A stretch of 64,000 nucleotides of DNA from Streptomyces spiroverticillatus (GCA_014650415.1 BMUX01000016.1:12390-76389), one strand, 5' to 3'; counted from the first letter of the stretch, positions 1 through 8,354 are shown. The notes: generated from the sequence alone by a model not told the origin. Numbers and translations: made by a program.

Positions 1-431
1 CCTGCCCGCACCTTGGGTGCCGGGTGCGCGCAGCCCCGGGGCCCTCGGGGCGCCTCCCAGCACCGGGCAGGTCAAGCACCGGCCCGCCGGGCCAAAGGGT
101 CCCCAGCCCCGCCCCTTCACCTAAACCCTGCGGGGCAGTTGGAGGGTTCCGTGCGGGTGAGTGGGTGGCTGGTCGCGCAGTTCCCCGCGCCCCTGAAGGG
201 GCGCGGTGGTGGGGCGGGCCCGTACGAGCAGGGCGCGCTCGCGCGGCGGCAGCCGCACGTCGGTACAGCCCCGCGCCCCTGAAGGGGCACGGACAAGCGG
301 CCCGTACGGGAAGGGCGCGCCCGCGCGGCGGCAGCCGCACATCGGTGCAGCCCCGCGCCCCCGAAGGGGCACGGATGAGCGCCCCCGGCACGGGAAGGGT
401 GCGCCCGCGTGGCGGAGCCGCGAGTGCGGTA
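1..431 (+). repeat. Composite intergenic repeat, copy A, with tandem triplication
   Basis: Positions 1-213 carry a composite element: a CCCCGGGGCCCTCGGGGC block, then CCCCTTCACCTAAA, then GTTCCCCGCGCCCCTGAAGG, which is an inverted repeat around CCCCTGAAGGGG. The last part is then repeated in tandem as three units of about 82-88 bp (180-267, 268-349, 350-431). Each unit starts with the palindrome and ends in a GCGCGGCGGCAGCCGCAC-like arm. Related copies occur at 8266, 12869, 24306, 39022 and 43213. This is the 5' region of the next gene; no promoter or riboswitch was recognised in it. Confidence 0.85.
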
Positions 432-527
432 CGGGACCGTGCCCCCGGCGGGGTGCGGAGGAGCCGTGAGACCCCTGTGCGCCGTTGCGGGAGCGGGGAG
501 ACCGACACGACCTTGGGGAGAACCGTC

Positions 528-1577
528 GTGAAGCGGGCCCCGATGGGGGAGGGTTGGTGGGTGCGCAAAGTCTGGGTGGTGAGCGGGGCCGGGGCCGGGA
601 TCATGCTGGCCTTCGTCGTGTTGCTCGTCGTCGGTACGTTCTCGGCGGCGGCCGGGGTCGCCGGTCTCGGCGGGGCCGGCGGGCGGGCCGTCGGGCTCGC
701 CAAGGGGGCCGTGCCCGCGCTCTACCAGCCGTTGGTGCAGAAGTGGGGGAACCTCTGCCCGGCGATCAACCCGGCGCTGCTGGCCGCCCAGCTCTACCAG
801 GAGAGCGGGTTCAACCCGACTGTCGTGAGTCCGGCGAAGGCACAGGGCATCGCGCAGTTCATCCCGGGGACCTGGGCCACGCACGGGATCGACGGCGACG
901 GCGACGGCGACCGGGACGTCTGGGACCCGAAGGACGCCATTCCGTCGGCCGCCTCGTACGACTGCGAATTGGCCGGATACGTCAAGAAGGCGCCCGGCGA
1001 CCCGACGGACAACATGCTCGCGGCGTACAACGCGGGCGCGTACGCGGTGATCAAGTACGGCGGGGTTCCTCCGTACAAGGAGACGAAGAACTACGTCAAG
1101 ATCATCCGCTCGCTGGAGCAGAGCTTCGCCAAGCCGATCGGCCGGGTCGCACCCTCGCGGGCGGCGGCCGTCGCGATCAACTACGCGCAGAGCAAGCTGG
1201 GGACGCCGTACCTGTGGGGCGGCAACGGGACGCCCGACCAGCAGGGGCGGTTCGACTGTTCCGGGCTTACGCAGGCCGCGTACCGGACCGTCGACATCGA
1301 GCTGCCGCGTGTGGCGAACGACCAGTACAACGCAGGACCGCACCCCTCCCGGGACGAACTGCTCCCCGGCGACCTGGTGTTCTTCAGCGACGATCTGACC
1401 AACTCGCGGAAGATCCGGCACGTGGGGATTTATGTGGGTGGCGGGTACATGATCAACGCCCCGTTCACGGGGGCCGTCATCCGCTTCGACAAGATCGACA
1501 CGGACGACTACTTCGGGGCGACCCGGGTGACCGCCGACGGTGCGAAGGCGCTGCCGAAGGTGCCGCCGGAAGCGTGA
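528..1577 (+). CDS. Bifunctional cell-wall hydrolase: lytic transglycosylase plus NlpC/P60 endopeptidase
   Basis: This is a predicted exported peptidoglycan hydrolase of 349 aa. A hydrophobic segment at residues 17-46 is a signal peptide or signal anchor. An SLT-like lysozyme domain covers about residues 65-200, with the likely catalytic Glu92 in QESGFNP and the downstream AAYNAG motif. An NlpC/P60 domain covers about 212-345, with Cys244 in FDCSGL and His298 in RHVGIYVG. The usual third polar residue is Asn310 (MINAP) rather than His, which the family tolerates. GTG528 was chosen because it precedes the hydrophobic segment directly; ATG543 is the alternative. The open frame extends far upstream, but only through repeat DNA. 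Such enzymes remodel the wall during growth and sporulation; the specific role here is not shown. Confidence 0.9.
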   Translation: MKRAPMGEGWWVRKVWVVSGAGAGIMLAFVVLLVVGTFSAAAGVAGLGGAGGRAVGLAKGAVPALYQPLVQKWGNLCPAINPALLAAQLYQESGFNPTVVSPAKAQGIAQFIPGTWATHGIDGDGDGDRDVWDPKDAIPSAASYDCELAGYVKKAPGDPTDNMLAAYNAGAYAVIKYGGVPPYKETKNYVKIIRSLEQSFAKPIGRVAPSRAAAVAINYAQSKLGTPYLWGGNGTPDQQGRFDCSGLTQAAYRTVDIELPRVANDQYNAGPHPSRDELLPGDLVFFSDDLTNSRKIRHVGIYVGGGYMINAPFTGAVIRFDKIDTDDYFGATRVTADGAKALPKVPPEA

Positions 1578-1748
1578 CGGAGCGTCGGATCTGGCCGGAA
1601 CTCTCTGTGACGACTCGGCCCTGAGCTGGGACGATGAGTCTCTCTTCGATAACGTCATGGTGATCGTTCGGTGGAGAGTGGAACCTCGGGGCGCCGCAGG
1701 GCGTTCCCTGGACGCGACGACTGTGATGTCCATGTGCGGTCGATGCGC

Positions 1749-1776
1749 TGTCGACTTCGGGATGTCGACTTCGGGA
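1749..1776. repeat. 14-bp perfect tandem duplication
   Basis: TGTCGACTTCGGGA occurs twice head to tail in the 290-bp gap before the PAP2 gene. It lies about 100 bp upstream of that start, so it could be a regulatory site or a simple slippage product. Confidence 0.7.
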
Positions 1777-1873
1777 TGAACTGTCACGGGGGTGATGGGC
1801 CCGCCGCGCACAACGAAGTGCGCGGTCCGGGAGACGTGCGACTGCGACACAGCAAGGGCAAGGGGCCGTGCAG

Positions 1874-2608
1874 ATGGCTGGACTCTCGATGGACGGGTCG
1901 AACCCCGATGTCAGCCTGCTCTACGACATCAACGGCATCGCCGTCGACGCACCCGGCTGGGCCGACCGCGTCGTGGGGTTCGTCGGGGAGTACGGAATCC
2001 TGCTCGGGCTCGTCCTGGTCGCCGTGTGGTGCTGGTGGCGCGGTCGCAGCCGTGGCAGTGCCGAGGACTCGGTGGCGTCGGCCGCCGCGATCGTGTGGGC
2101 GCCGCTGGCTGCCGGGATCGCGCTGCTGATCAACATTCCGATCCGGGGGTTCGTGGAACGGCCGAGGCCGTTCCTGGAGCACAAGGGGCTTGAGGTCCTG
2201 GTCGAGGGGAAGACCGACTTCTCCTTCGTGAGCGATCACGCCACGCTGGCCATGGCGATCGCCATCGGTGTGTTCATGGCGAACCGGAAGTGGGGTCTGC
2301 TCGGCATCGGACTCGCCTTCGCGGAGGGCTTCTGCCGGGTCTACATGGGGGTGCACTACCCGTCGGACGTGATCGGCGGCTTCGCGCTCGGCACGGCCGT
2401 CACGCTGCTGCTGGCCCCGCTCGCGCTGATGGTGCTGACGCCCGTGGTGGGGCTGATGTCCCGCTGGGGGGCCACGAGTTCTCTCGTACGGTCGAGGGCC
2501 GCGCGGGAGCGGGACGCCGAGCGGCGGGCCGCCGCGCTGGCCGGTCAGGCGCGCGCGGCGGCGGAGGCGCGTCGGGACGGGAGCGGGTTCAACGGGCTTG
2601 CCGCATAA
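1874..2608 (+). CDS. PAP2-family membrane phosphatase
   Basis: This 244-aa integral membrane protein belongs to the PAP2 (phosphatidic acid phosphatase type 2) superfamily. These enzymes dephosphorylate lipid phosphates such as phosphatidate or undecaprenyl pyrophosphate on the outer membrane face. Three signature pieces are visible: R..ERPRP (C1), FVSDHA in place of PSGH (C2) and CRVYMGVHYPSD (C3), so the catalytic His pair and Asp are present. About five hydrophobic helices are apparent. The tail after residue 205 is rich in Arg, Ala and Glu and is probably cytoplasmic. ATG1874 has AAGGGG 8 bp upstream; GTG1868 would be too close to it. The substrate cannot be told from the sequence. Confidence 0.88.
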   Translation: MAGLSMDGSNPDVSLLYDINGIAVDAPGWADRVVGFVGEYGILLGLVLVAVWCWWRGRSRGSAEDSVASAAAIVWAPLAAGIALLINIPIRGFVERPRPFLEHKGLEVLVEGKTDFSFVSDHATLAMAIAIGVFMANRKWGLLGIGLAFAEGFCRVYMGVHYPSDVIGGFALGTAVTLLLAPLALMVLTPVVGLMSRWGATSSLVRSRAARERDAERRAAALAGQARAAAEARRDGSGFNGLAA

Positions 2609-2659
2609 GCCTGTTGAGGCTGCCAAGGCTGCCAAGGCTGTGAGGGCTGTTGAGGTTTT

Positions 2660-4222
2660 TTACAGCGCCTGGGGGAAGTCGAAGAGGCGGTCCGGGTCGT
2701 AGCGGGCCTTCAGCCTGGTCAGGCGGTCGGTGGCGTCGCCGAAGTAGGCGCGGCGCCAGTCGGGGAGCGTGGCGTCCGGGTAGTTCTGGTAGGCGAAGCC
2801 CGACGCGTGCCTGCGCAGGGCGTCATGAGTGGTCGTCAGCCACTCCTGCTGGGCGTCTCCCGGCAGGCCGGGCCGCCAGGACGCCGTGTACTGGGCCAGC
2901 ATCCGCATGTTCCGGTGGACGAACGCGGTGGCCTGCGGCGCCACCCGGTTCACCGCCCCGCCGAGCGCGGTGAGGGTGACGGTGCCGCCACCGCCGCCCT
3001 GGGCGGCCGTGATGCGGGTGAAGCGTTCGACGGCGGCGAGCAGGGCCCGTACCCCCGCCTGGTCCAGGGACTTGGCGAAGAAGGCGGAACGGGAGCCGTA
3101 GTTCTCCCGGTTCAGCACCCCGCCCGGATCGCGGCCCGGGGTCTTGCCGGGGAGGTGGCACTGGGCCTCGGAGAGGTCGGCGCAGCCCGCGTACTGGAGC
3201 ATCGCCTCCAGGTACGGCTTGGTGCGCAGGGTGGTGGAGCGCGGGGGGCCGGCCTTCGCGGCGAGGCGGTCGACGGCGTTCGCGAGGCCGGCGCGGGAGC
3301 CGAGGGAGAACGCGGCGACGTTCACGGTCGGGTTGCCGCCGCCCGCGCCCGCCGCGAAGTGGGCGGAGGACCAGATCTCGTCGGGCTGGTCGGGACCCCA
3401 CTCCTGCCAGGCGGCGAGCACGGCCGCCGCCTTCGACCAGGGCCAGGTGAGGTAGCCGGTGACGGCCTCGGGCGCCGGGTGCGTACGGAATTCGAGCCCG
3501 GTGACGACCCCGAACTGCCCGTTGCCCGCGCCGCGCAGGGCCCAGAAGAGGTCGGCGTTCTCGGTGTCGGTGCAGCGCAGGGTCCTGCCGTCGGCCGTGA
3601 CGAGGGTCGCGGCGGTGAGGCTGTCGCAGGTCAGCCCGTACGCACGCGAGACGACGCCGTGCCCGCCGCCGAGGACGAGACCGGACAGGCCGACGGTGGG
3701 GCAGGAACCGCCGGGGACGGTGCGGCGGGCGGCGGTGGCGAGGGTGCGGTAGACGTGGACGAGCTTGGCGCCCGCGCCGATGGCGGCGGTGGTGGAGGTG
3801 TGGGTGATCGCGGTCAGCTTCGACACGTCGACGACGAGGCGGCCCGTGCCGCTGGACCAACCGGTGTACGCGTGACCGCCGTTGCGGATGGAGACCGGGG
3901 TGTTGGTCGCGCGGGCGAACGCGAGGGCCTCGCGGACGTCGGCCTCGTGCGCCACATAGGCGACGGCGGCCGGGCGCAGGTCGTCGAAGCGCGGGTTGTA
4001 GAGCTGGCGGGCGGTGGGGTAGTCGGCGTCCTGGGGACGGACGAGGCGGCCTTCGAGGGTACGGGCGAGGGCGGGCCAGTCCGTGGCGGTGGGCTTCTTC
4101 GGGGTGGGCTTCGCCGGTGCCGGGGACTTCGGGGCGGGCGGGTCGTCCGGCTTGTCGCAGGCCGTGGCGAGGGCGGCGACGCCGGTCGCGGCGAGGAGGG
4201 TACGGCGGCGGGGCAGGGTCAT
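2660..4222 (-). CDS. Secreted FAD-dependent oxidoreductase, berberine-bridge-enzyme type
   Basis: This is a 520-aa flavoprotein with a PCMH-type FAD-binding domain (about residues 70-250) and a C-terminal BBE motif (YDPDRLFDFPQ). His117 in RNGGHAYTGW and Cys174 in PGGSCPTVGLSG match the two residues that attach FAD covalently in bicovalent BBE-like enzymes. The N-terminus has twin arginines (PRRRTLL) and a lipobox-like LATAC (Cys22). That suggests Tat export of the folded flavoprotein, possibly as a lipoprotein. Family members oxidise alcohols, sugars or alkaloids; the substrate here is unknown. ATG4222 begins exactly at the Tat signal. The much longer frame upstream is antisense and G/P-rich. 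Confidence 0.88.
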   Translation of the reverse strand: MTLPRRRTLLAATGVAALATACDKPDDPPAPKSPAPAKPTPKKPTATDWPALARTLEGRLVRPQDADYPTARQLYNPRFDDLRPAAVAYVAHEADVREALAFARATNTPVSIRNGGHAYTGWSSGTGRLVVDVSKLTAITHTSTTAAIGAGAKLVHVYRTLATAARRTVPGGSCPTVGLSGLVLGGGHGVVSRAYGLTCDSLTAATLVTADGRTLRCTDTENADLFWALRGAGNGQFGVVTGLEFRTHPAPEAVTGYLTWPWSKAAAVLAAWQEWGPDQPDEIWSSAHFAAGAGGGNPTVNVAAFSLGSRAGLANAVDRLAAKAGPPRSTTLRTKPYLEAMLQYAGCADLSEAQCHLPGKTPGRDPGGVLNRENYGSRSAFFAKSLDQAGVRALLAAVERFTRITAAQGGGGGTVTLTALGGAVNRVAPQATAFVHRNMRMLAQYTASWRPGLPGDAQQEWLTTTHDALRRHASGFAYQNYPDATLPDWRRAYFGDATDRLTRLKARYDPDRLFDFPQAL

Positions 4223-4603
4223 ACGGGCCTCCCGGGGCGGGTGGGGCGGCGGCCCGGGACGGGGTACGGATGGGCGTTGCCGCTGCGCGGGGCGTATTGC
4301 CCGGCGGGGGGCGGAGCTAAACCGGGGCCGCTCGCCCGTGCCCCGGCCTTCAGGACCCCGACGTGTGTTCCGCCGCGTCGGTCCTCGCCTTGTCGCGGCT
4401 GCGCCGCGCCGGGCCGCGCCAGCCGCAGGGGCAGTGGGCGTACGTGAAGGAGCCGCGTTCCGTGGTGGTGGGGGTGTGGGGGGTGGTGGGGGCCGGCCGG
4501 GGGGCTTCGTTCTCGGGCACGGGTCCACGGTACGGCGTGACGAAGTTCCCCCGGCACTCGTTAGGCGGGGCGAGCAGGAGGCTCGTACTCCGGAGGCAGA
4601 CGG
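4223..4603. other. Divergent intergenic region with a G-quadruplex-like tract
   Basis: This 381-bp gap lies between the divergent oxidoreductase and lipoprotein genes and should hold both promoters, none of which was clearly recognised. Positions 4470-4504 have four runs of 5, 6, 5 and 6 guanines with loops of 3, 4 and 6 nt, a canonical G-quadruplex pattern on the strand that encodes the lipoprotein. Confidence 0.55.
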
Positions 4604-5416
4604 ATGGACAGGGTGAGCGGGGGCGCGGCTGCGCTGGCCGTCGTGGTGGGGCTGGTGGGGACCTGCGCCGGGTGCGGCGGGAGCGGGGCCGCCGCCGAGG
4701 ACCGGAAGGGCGCCGACCCGGGGAGAGCGGTCAGAGGGGCCGCGGAGGTCGTGCTGCGGGCGGGCAGCGCGGGGGCGGTGCGGACCGGGATGGAGATGGC
4801 CGCCGGGGGGACGCGGGTGACGATCCGGGGCGAGGGCGTCTACGACTTCCGGGGGAGCCGGGGGCAGTTGAAGGTGCTGCTGCCGACCGGTCCGGAGGGC
4901 AAGCAGGAACACCGGCCGATCGTGGAGGTGTTCGTTCCGGGGGCGCTGTTCATGAAGAACCGGGGCGCCGGAGTGCCCGCCGACAAGTGGGTGCGGGTGG
5001 ACACGGCCGGCCTCGCCGACGGGAACCTGGTGACCGGTGGGGCGACCGATCCGCTCGCCGCCGTGGAACTGCTGCGCGGGGCGCGGGACGTGACGTACGT
5101 GGGCGAAGAGCCGGGCGGGGTGCGGCACTACCGGGGCACGGCCGATCTCGCCGTCGCGTCGAAGGTCGCCTCGCCGCAGGTCAGGGGGCCGCTCGGGGCG
5201 GCGGCGAAAGGGTTCTCCAGCACGGGGGTGCCGTTCGACGCGTACCTCGACGAGGTGGGGCGGGTGCGCAAGGTGCGCCACCGGTTCAGCTTCGTGAACG
5301 CCGGGAAGGCGGTCGAGGTGGCCTCCACCGTCACGCTCGACGGGTACGGCAGACCGGTGCGGGTGCTCACCCCGCCGGCCGGTGACATCTACACCGGGAA
5401 GATCCGCAGGCAGTAG
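4604..5416 (+). CDS. Putative secreted lipoprotein, LppX/LprG-like fold
   Basis: This 270-aa exported lipoprotein has a hydrophobic signal ending in a lipobox (CAGC, Cys24). The mature part has alternating beta-type segments that resemble the half-barrel lipoproteins related to LppX/LprG and LolA: an N-terminal T-x-M-E-M-A strand, a Y-D-F-R-G segment and a C-terminal V-R-V-L-T-P-P motif. That assignment rests on general resemblance only. ATG4604 has a GGAGG Shine-Dalgarno at 4592-4596. The gene is monocistronic and divergent from the oxidoreductase. Confidence 0.8.
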   Translation: MDRVSGGAAALAVVVGLVGTCAGCGGSGAAAEDRKGADPGRAVRGAAEVVLRAGSAGAVRTGMEMAAGGTRVTIRGEGVYDFRGSRGQLKVLLPTGPEGKQEHRPIVEVFVPGALFMKNRGAGVPADKWVRVDTAGLADGNLVTGGATDPLAAVELLRGARDVTYVGEEPGGVRHYRGTADLAVASKVASPQVRGPLGAAAKGFSSTGVPFDAYLDEVGRVRKVRHRFSFVNAGKAVEVASTVTLDGYGRPVRVLTPPAGDIYTGKIRRQ

Positions 5417-5580
5417 CGCGCCGGTGGTGAGCGGCGGGCCGCCCCCGTGGTCCCGGCGCGCCCCGGCGCATGGCGAGGGCGGGTGGGGGTGAAATGGCCC
5501 GTCCGTGCCATGCGCGGTGAGTGCCGTCCTCCCTACGCTAGGGAGTCGGCCCGCGGCGACAACGAGGTCGGGAAGAGGTG

Positions 5581-5748
5581 ATGCAAGTGGTTCCGATGCG
5601 TGGTGCGGCCGTACAGGACCGCGTCGCCCTCGCCGAGATCGAGCTGTGCGGCGAGTTGATGATCGCGGCGTCCTCCGTGGACGGCGACCGGCTCAGTCCG
5701 GACCGCATCGACGAGGTGCTGATGGTCGCGGCGAAGGAGTTCGAATAG
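5581..5748 (+). CDS. Small conserved-type hypothetical protein (55 aa)
   Basis: The short frame starts MQVVPMRGAAVQDRVALAEI and ends MVAAKEFE. A GAAGAGGTG-type Shine-Dalgarno lies at about 5571-5579, and a perfect terminator hairpin follows 30 bp after the stop. The product is amphipathic and has an acidic C-terminus, with no Cys pair or membrane segment. Small proteins of this kind recur next to csoR in Streptomyces as far as I recall. No function can be assigned. Confidence 0.6.
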   Translation: MQVVPMRGAAVQDRVALAEIELCGELMIAASSVDGDRLSPDRIDEVLMVAAKEFE

Positions 5749-5777
5749 GCCGGGACGCGTGCGTGCGTTCCGGTACG

Positions 5778-5813
5778 GAAGGAGGGGGAGGCGACACCGG
5801 TCGCCTCCCCCTC
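5778..5813. terminator. Bidirectional terminator hairpin
   Basis: A perfect 16-bp stem (AGGAGGGGGAGGCGAC and its complement) closes an ACCG loop. It lies between the small gene and the 3' end of csoR, so it can end transcription from both sides. Confidence 0.8.
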
Positions 5814-5872
5814 CTCGTACGCGTCAGGAGCTCTTCGTACCGCTCCGTCCGCTGTCGTACGGGCGAGAACAA

Positions 5873-6229
5873 TCACGTCCGCAGCATGCGGGCGATCGCC
5901 TTCGTCGCCTCCTCGACCTTCTCGTCGATCTCCGCGCCGCCCTTGACCGCCGCGTCCGCGACGCAGTGCCGCAGGTGCTCCTCCAGGAGCTGGAGGGCGA
6001 AGGACTGGAGCGCCTTCGTGGAGGCCGAGACCTGGGTGAGTATGTCGATGCAGTAGACGTCCTCGTCGACCAGGCGCTGGAGCCCGCGGATCTGGCCCTC
6101 GATCCGGCGCAGGCGCTTGAGGTGCTCGTCCTTCTGCTTGTGGTAGCCGTGCGTGGCAGGGGCTTCGGAGGCCTCGGTGGAGGGCGCGTCCGTCGTGGTC
6201 ACGCCGGCCGCCTCTTCGGTGGTCGTCAT
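5873..6229 (-). CDS. csoR: CsoR-family copper-sensing repressor
   Basis: This is a 118-aa four-helix DUF156 protein. The Cu(I) ligands Cys60, His85 and Cys89 are present with the same spacing as Cys36-His61-Cys65 of the M. tuberculosis protein, so a copper sensor is more likely than the formaldehyde, nickel or sulfide paralogues. The N-terminal 30 residues are T/E/A-rich and disordered. The DNA-facing HLKRLRRIEGQIRGLQRL helix is conserved. ATG6229 has an AGGAGG at 6235-6240. A dyad operator lies 45 bp upstream, which points to autoregulation. No copper ATPase or chaperone gene is adjacent, so its main targets are elsewhere. Confidence 0.92.
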   Translation of the reverse strand: MTTTEEAAGVTTTDAPSTEASEAPATHGYHKQKDEHLKRLRRIEGQIRGLQRLVDEDVYCIDILTQVSASTKALQSFALQLLEEHLRHCVADAAVKGGAEIDEKVEEATKAIARMLRT

Positions 6230-6273
6230 CGCGTCCTCCTGGGACAAGGGAGGAGGGGCATATACGGGATCGC

Positions 6274-6296
6274 ATACCCCTCGTGGGTATATTCTA
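6274..6296 (-). promoter_or_regulatory. CsoR operator overlapping the csoR promoter
   Basis: ATACCC-CTCGT-GGGTAT (6274-6290) is an inverted repeat of the type CsoR binds. On the csoR strand it directly follows TAGAAT (6291-6296), a good -10 element. The repressor would therefore sit over the transcription start. Confidence 0.75.
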
Positions 6297-6449
6297 CGGG
6301 ATTTCGCCCGGGTGCGGCGGGGGTGCTGCGGCGTCGCGCACGGGGTCCCGCCGGGGTGTGCACGGGGCCCGACCCCGCTGCTCGGGGGCCGCTGCCCGCC
6401 ACTCTGCCCGATGGGCGACACTGAGGAACGCCGGTTAGCCGTGGCCGGA

Positions 6450-6466
6450 TGATGCGCCTAGCATCA
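6450..6466 (+). promoter_or_regulatory. Candidate promoter and dyad for the DUF47-pitH operon
   Basis: TGATGC-GCCTA-GCATCA is an inverted repeat that contains TAGCAT (6459-6464), a plausible -10 box. No good -35 was seen. Confidence 0.4.
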
Positions 6467-6501
6467 GCCTGACCGAATCCAATGCACCCCGAGGACCCCA
6501 C

Positions 6502-7122
6502 GTGCGCTTTCGTCTGACCCCCCGGGAGACGAGCTTCTACGACATGTTCTCCGCATCCGCGGACAACATCGTCACGGGCTCCAAGCTCCTCATGGAACTG
6601 CTCGGAGCGGACTCCTCCGCCCGGGCCGAGATCGCGGAGCGGATGCGGGCAGCGGAGCACGCGGGCGACGACGCCACTCACGCGATCTTCCACCAGCTCA
6701 ACTCCTCCTTCATCACGCCGTTCGACCGCGAGGACATCTACAACCTCGCGTCGTCGCTCGACGACATCATGGACTTCATGGAGGAGGCCGTCGACCTGGT
6801 GGTCCTCTACAACGTCGAGGAACTGCCCAAGGGCGTCGAGCAGCAGATCGAGGTCCTGGCCCGCGCGGCCGAGCTGACCGCCGAGGCGATGCCCGGTCTC
6901 CGTACGATGAGCAACCTCACCGAGTACTGGATCGAGGTCAACCGGCTGGAGAACCAGGCGGACCAGATCCACCGCAAGCTGCTCGCCCACCTCTTCAACG
7001 GCAAGTACGACGCCATGGAGGTGCTGAAGCTGAAGCAGATCGTGGATGTGCTGGAAGAGGCGGCCGACGCCTTCGAGCACGTGGCGAACACGGTGGAGAC
7101 CATCGCCGTCAAGGAGTCCTGA
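6502..7122 (+). CDS. DUF47 / PhoU-like accessory of the phosphate transporter
   Basis: This 206-aa all-alpha protein of the DUF47 (YkaA/TIGR00153) family is distantly related to PhoU. Such proteins are normally encoded next to Pit transporters and are thought to modulate them. It has long amphipathic helices with an E/D-rich metal-binding pattern (AEHAGDDATHAIFHQL; SLDDIMDFMEEAVD). The start is GTG6502. The stop is 5 bp before pitH, so the two genes form an operon. Confidence 0.9.
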   Translation: MRFRLTPRETSFYDMFSASADNIVTGSKLLMELLGADSSARAEIAERMRAAEHAGDDATHAIFHQLNSSFITPFDREDIYNLASSLDDIMDFMEEAVDLVVLYNVEELPKGVEQQIEVLARAAELTAEAMPGLRTMSNLTEYWIEVNRLENQADQIHRKLLAHLFNGKYDAMEVLKLKQIVDVLEEAADAFEHVANTVETIAVKES

Positions 7123-7127
7123 GCTTC

Positions 7128-8126
7128 GTGGACACCTTTGCGCTGATCGTGACCATCGGAGTCGCGCTCGGTTTCACGTATACGAACGGCTTTCACGACT
7201 CGGCGAACGCCATTGCGACGTCTGTTTCGACGCGTGCGCTGACGCCGAGGGCCGCGCTGGCCATGGCCGCGGTCATGAACCTCGCGGGTGCCTTCCTCGG
7301 ACAGGGCGTCGCCAAGACGGTCAGCGAGGGGCTCATCGAGACCCCGCACGGGCAGAAGGGCATGGCGATCCTCTTCGCCGCGCTGCTCGGTGCGGTCGTC
7401 TGGAACCTCGTGACCTGGTACTTCGGCCTGCCGTCGTCCTCGTCGCACGCACTGTTCGGCGGCATGGTCGGTGCCGCGCTGGCCGGGGGCACGGAGGTGA
7501 TCTGGGGCGGTGTGCTGTCCAAGGTCGTCATCCCGATGTTCCTGTCGCCGGTGATCGGCCTCGTGATCGGCTACCTGGTGATGGTCGCGATCATGTGGAT
7601 GTTCCGTAAGGCCAACCCGCACAAGGCGAAGCGGGGCTTCCGCATCGCCCAGACGGTCTCGGCGGCGGGCATGGCGCTCGGCCACGGCCTCCAGGACGCG
7701 CAGAAGACCATGGGCATTGTGGTCATGGCGCTGGTGATCGCGGATGTGGAGGGGCAGGACGATGCCATTCCGATCTGGGTCAAGATCGCGTGTGCGGTGA
7801 CGCTGTCGCTCGGTACGTACGCGGGCGGCTGGCGCATCATGCGGACGCTGGGGCGGCGGATCATCGAGCTGGACCCGCCGCAGGGGTTCGCGGCGGAGAC
7901 CACGGCGGCTTCTGTGATGTACACGGCCTCGTTTATGTTCCACGCGCCGATCTCGACGACGCACGTGATCACCTCGGCGATCATGGGTGTCGGGTCGACC
8001 AAGGGGTCGCGGGCGGTCCGGTGGGGGGTCGCGAAGAACATCGTCATGGGGTGGTTCATCACGATGCCGGCGGCGGCGATTGTGGCGGCGGTCGGGTTCT
8101 GGGCGGTTCAGCTCGTGTTTGGCTGA
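7128..8126 (+). CDS. pitH: Low-affinity inorganic phosphate transporter, Pit family
   Basis: This 332-aa polytopic permease has the duplicated Pit (PF01384) signature: YTNGFHDSANAIATSVSTRA near the N-terminus and GHGLQDAQKTMGIV near residue 190. About ten membrane helices are apparent. Pit proteins take up metal-phosphate complexes using the proton gradient. GTG7128 follows the DUF47 stop by 5 bp. Its position beside pst pairs low- and high-affinity uptake in one locus. I recall the S. coelicolor orthologue being called pitH1. Confidence 0.93.
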   Translation: MDTFALIVTIGVALGFTYTNGFHDSANAIATSVSTRALTPRAALAMAAVMNLAGAFLGQGVAKTVSEGLIETPHGQKGMAILFAALLGAVVWNLVTWYFGLPSSSSHALFGGMVGAALAGGTEVIWGGVLSKVVIPMFLSPVIGLVIGYLVMVAIMWMFRKANPHKAKRGFRIAQTVSAAGMALGHGLQDAQKTMGIVVMALVIADVEGQDDAIPIWVKIACAVTLSLGTYAGGWRIMRTLGRRIIELDPPQGFAAETTAASVMYTASFMFHAPISTTHVITSAIMGVGSTKGSRAVRWGVAKNIVMGWFITMPAAAIVAAVGFWAVQLVFG

Positions 8127-8153
8127 GGGCTTTTGCCTTCTTTGTGCGGTTTT

Positions 8154-8249
8154 GGGCCCGCTCCCGGCATCCTCTTGGTGCTGGGGGCGGGCCCTTTCGT
8201 GTGGCCGCAGCCGGTGTCGGGGTTGCCGGGGGCGCTGCCCCCGGACCCC
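8154..8249 (+). terminator. Two consecutive hairpins after pitH
   Basis: The first hairpin pairs GGGCCCGCTCCC (8154-8165) with 8183-8194 and is followed by TTTCGT. The second (8219-8249) has a CCGGGGGC-GCT-GCCCCCGG core. Together they form a strong terminator region for the DUF47-pitH operon. Confidence 0.7.
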
Positions 8250-8265
8250 CGTTTTCGCCCCGGTC

Positions 8266-8350
8266 CCGCCCCTTCACCTAAAGCGCTCGGCCGCGCGGCT
8301 GGGTGGGGGGCTGGCGTTTTGCGCAGTTCCCCGCGCCCCTGAAGGGGCAC
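8266..8350 (+). repeat. Composite intergenic repeat, copy B
   Basis: CCCCTTCACCTAAAGCGCTC, a GGGTGGGGGGCTGG stretch, then GTTCCCCGCGCCCCTGAAGG. It is nearly identical to the end of copy D (24588-24664) and is placed between convergent pitH and pstB. Confidence 0.85.
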
Positions 8351-8354
8351 GTAC

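Noticed and set aside
24..527. N-terminal extension of the NlpC/P60 protein back to position 24
   Set aside because: The frame runs through the tandem intergenic repeat, and the signal-like segment begins only after 528.
431..527. c-di-AMP (ydaO) riboswitch upstream of the cell-wall hydrolase
   Set aside because: Streptomyces wall hydrolase genes often have one, but the conserved core was not found here.
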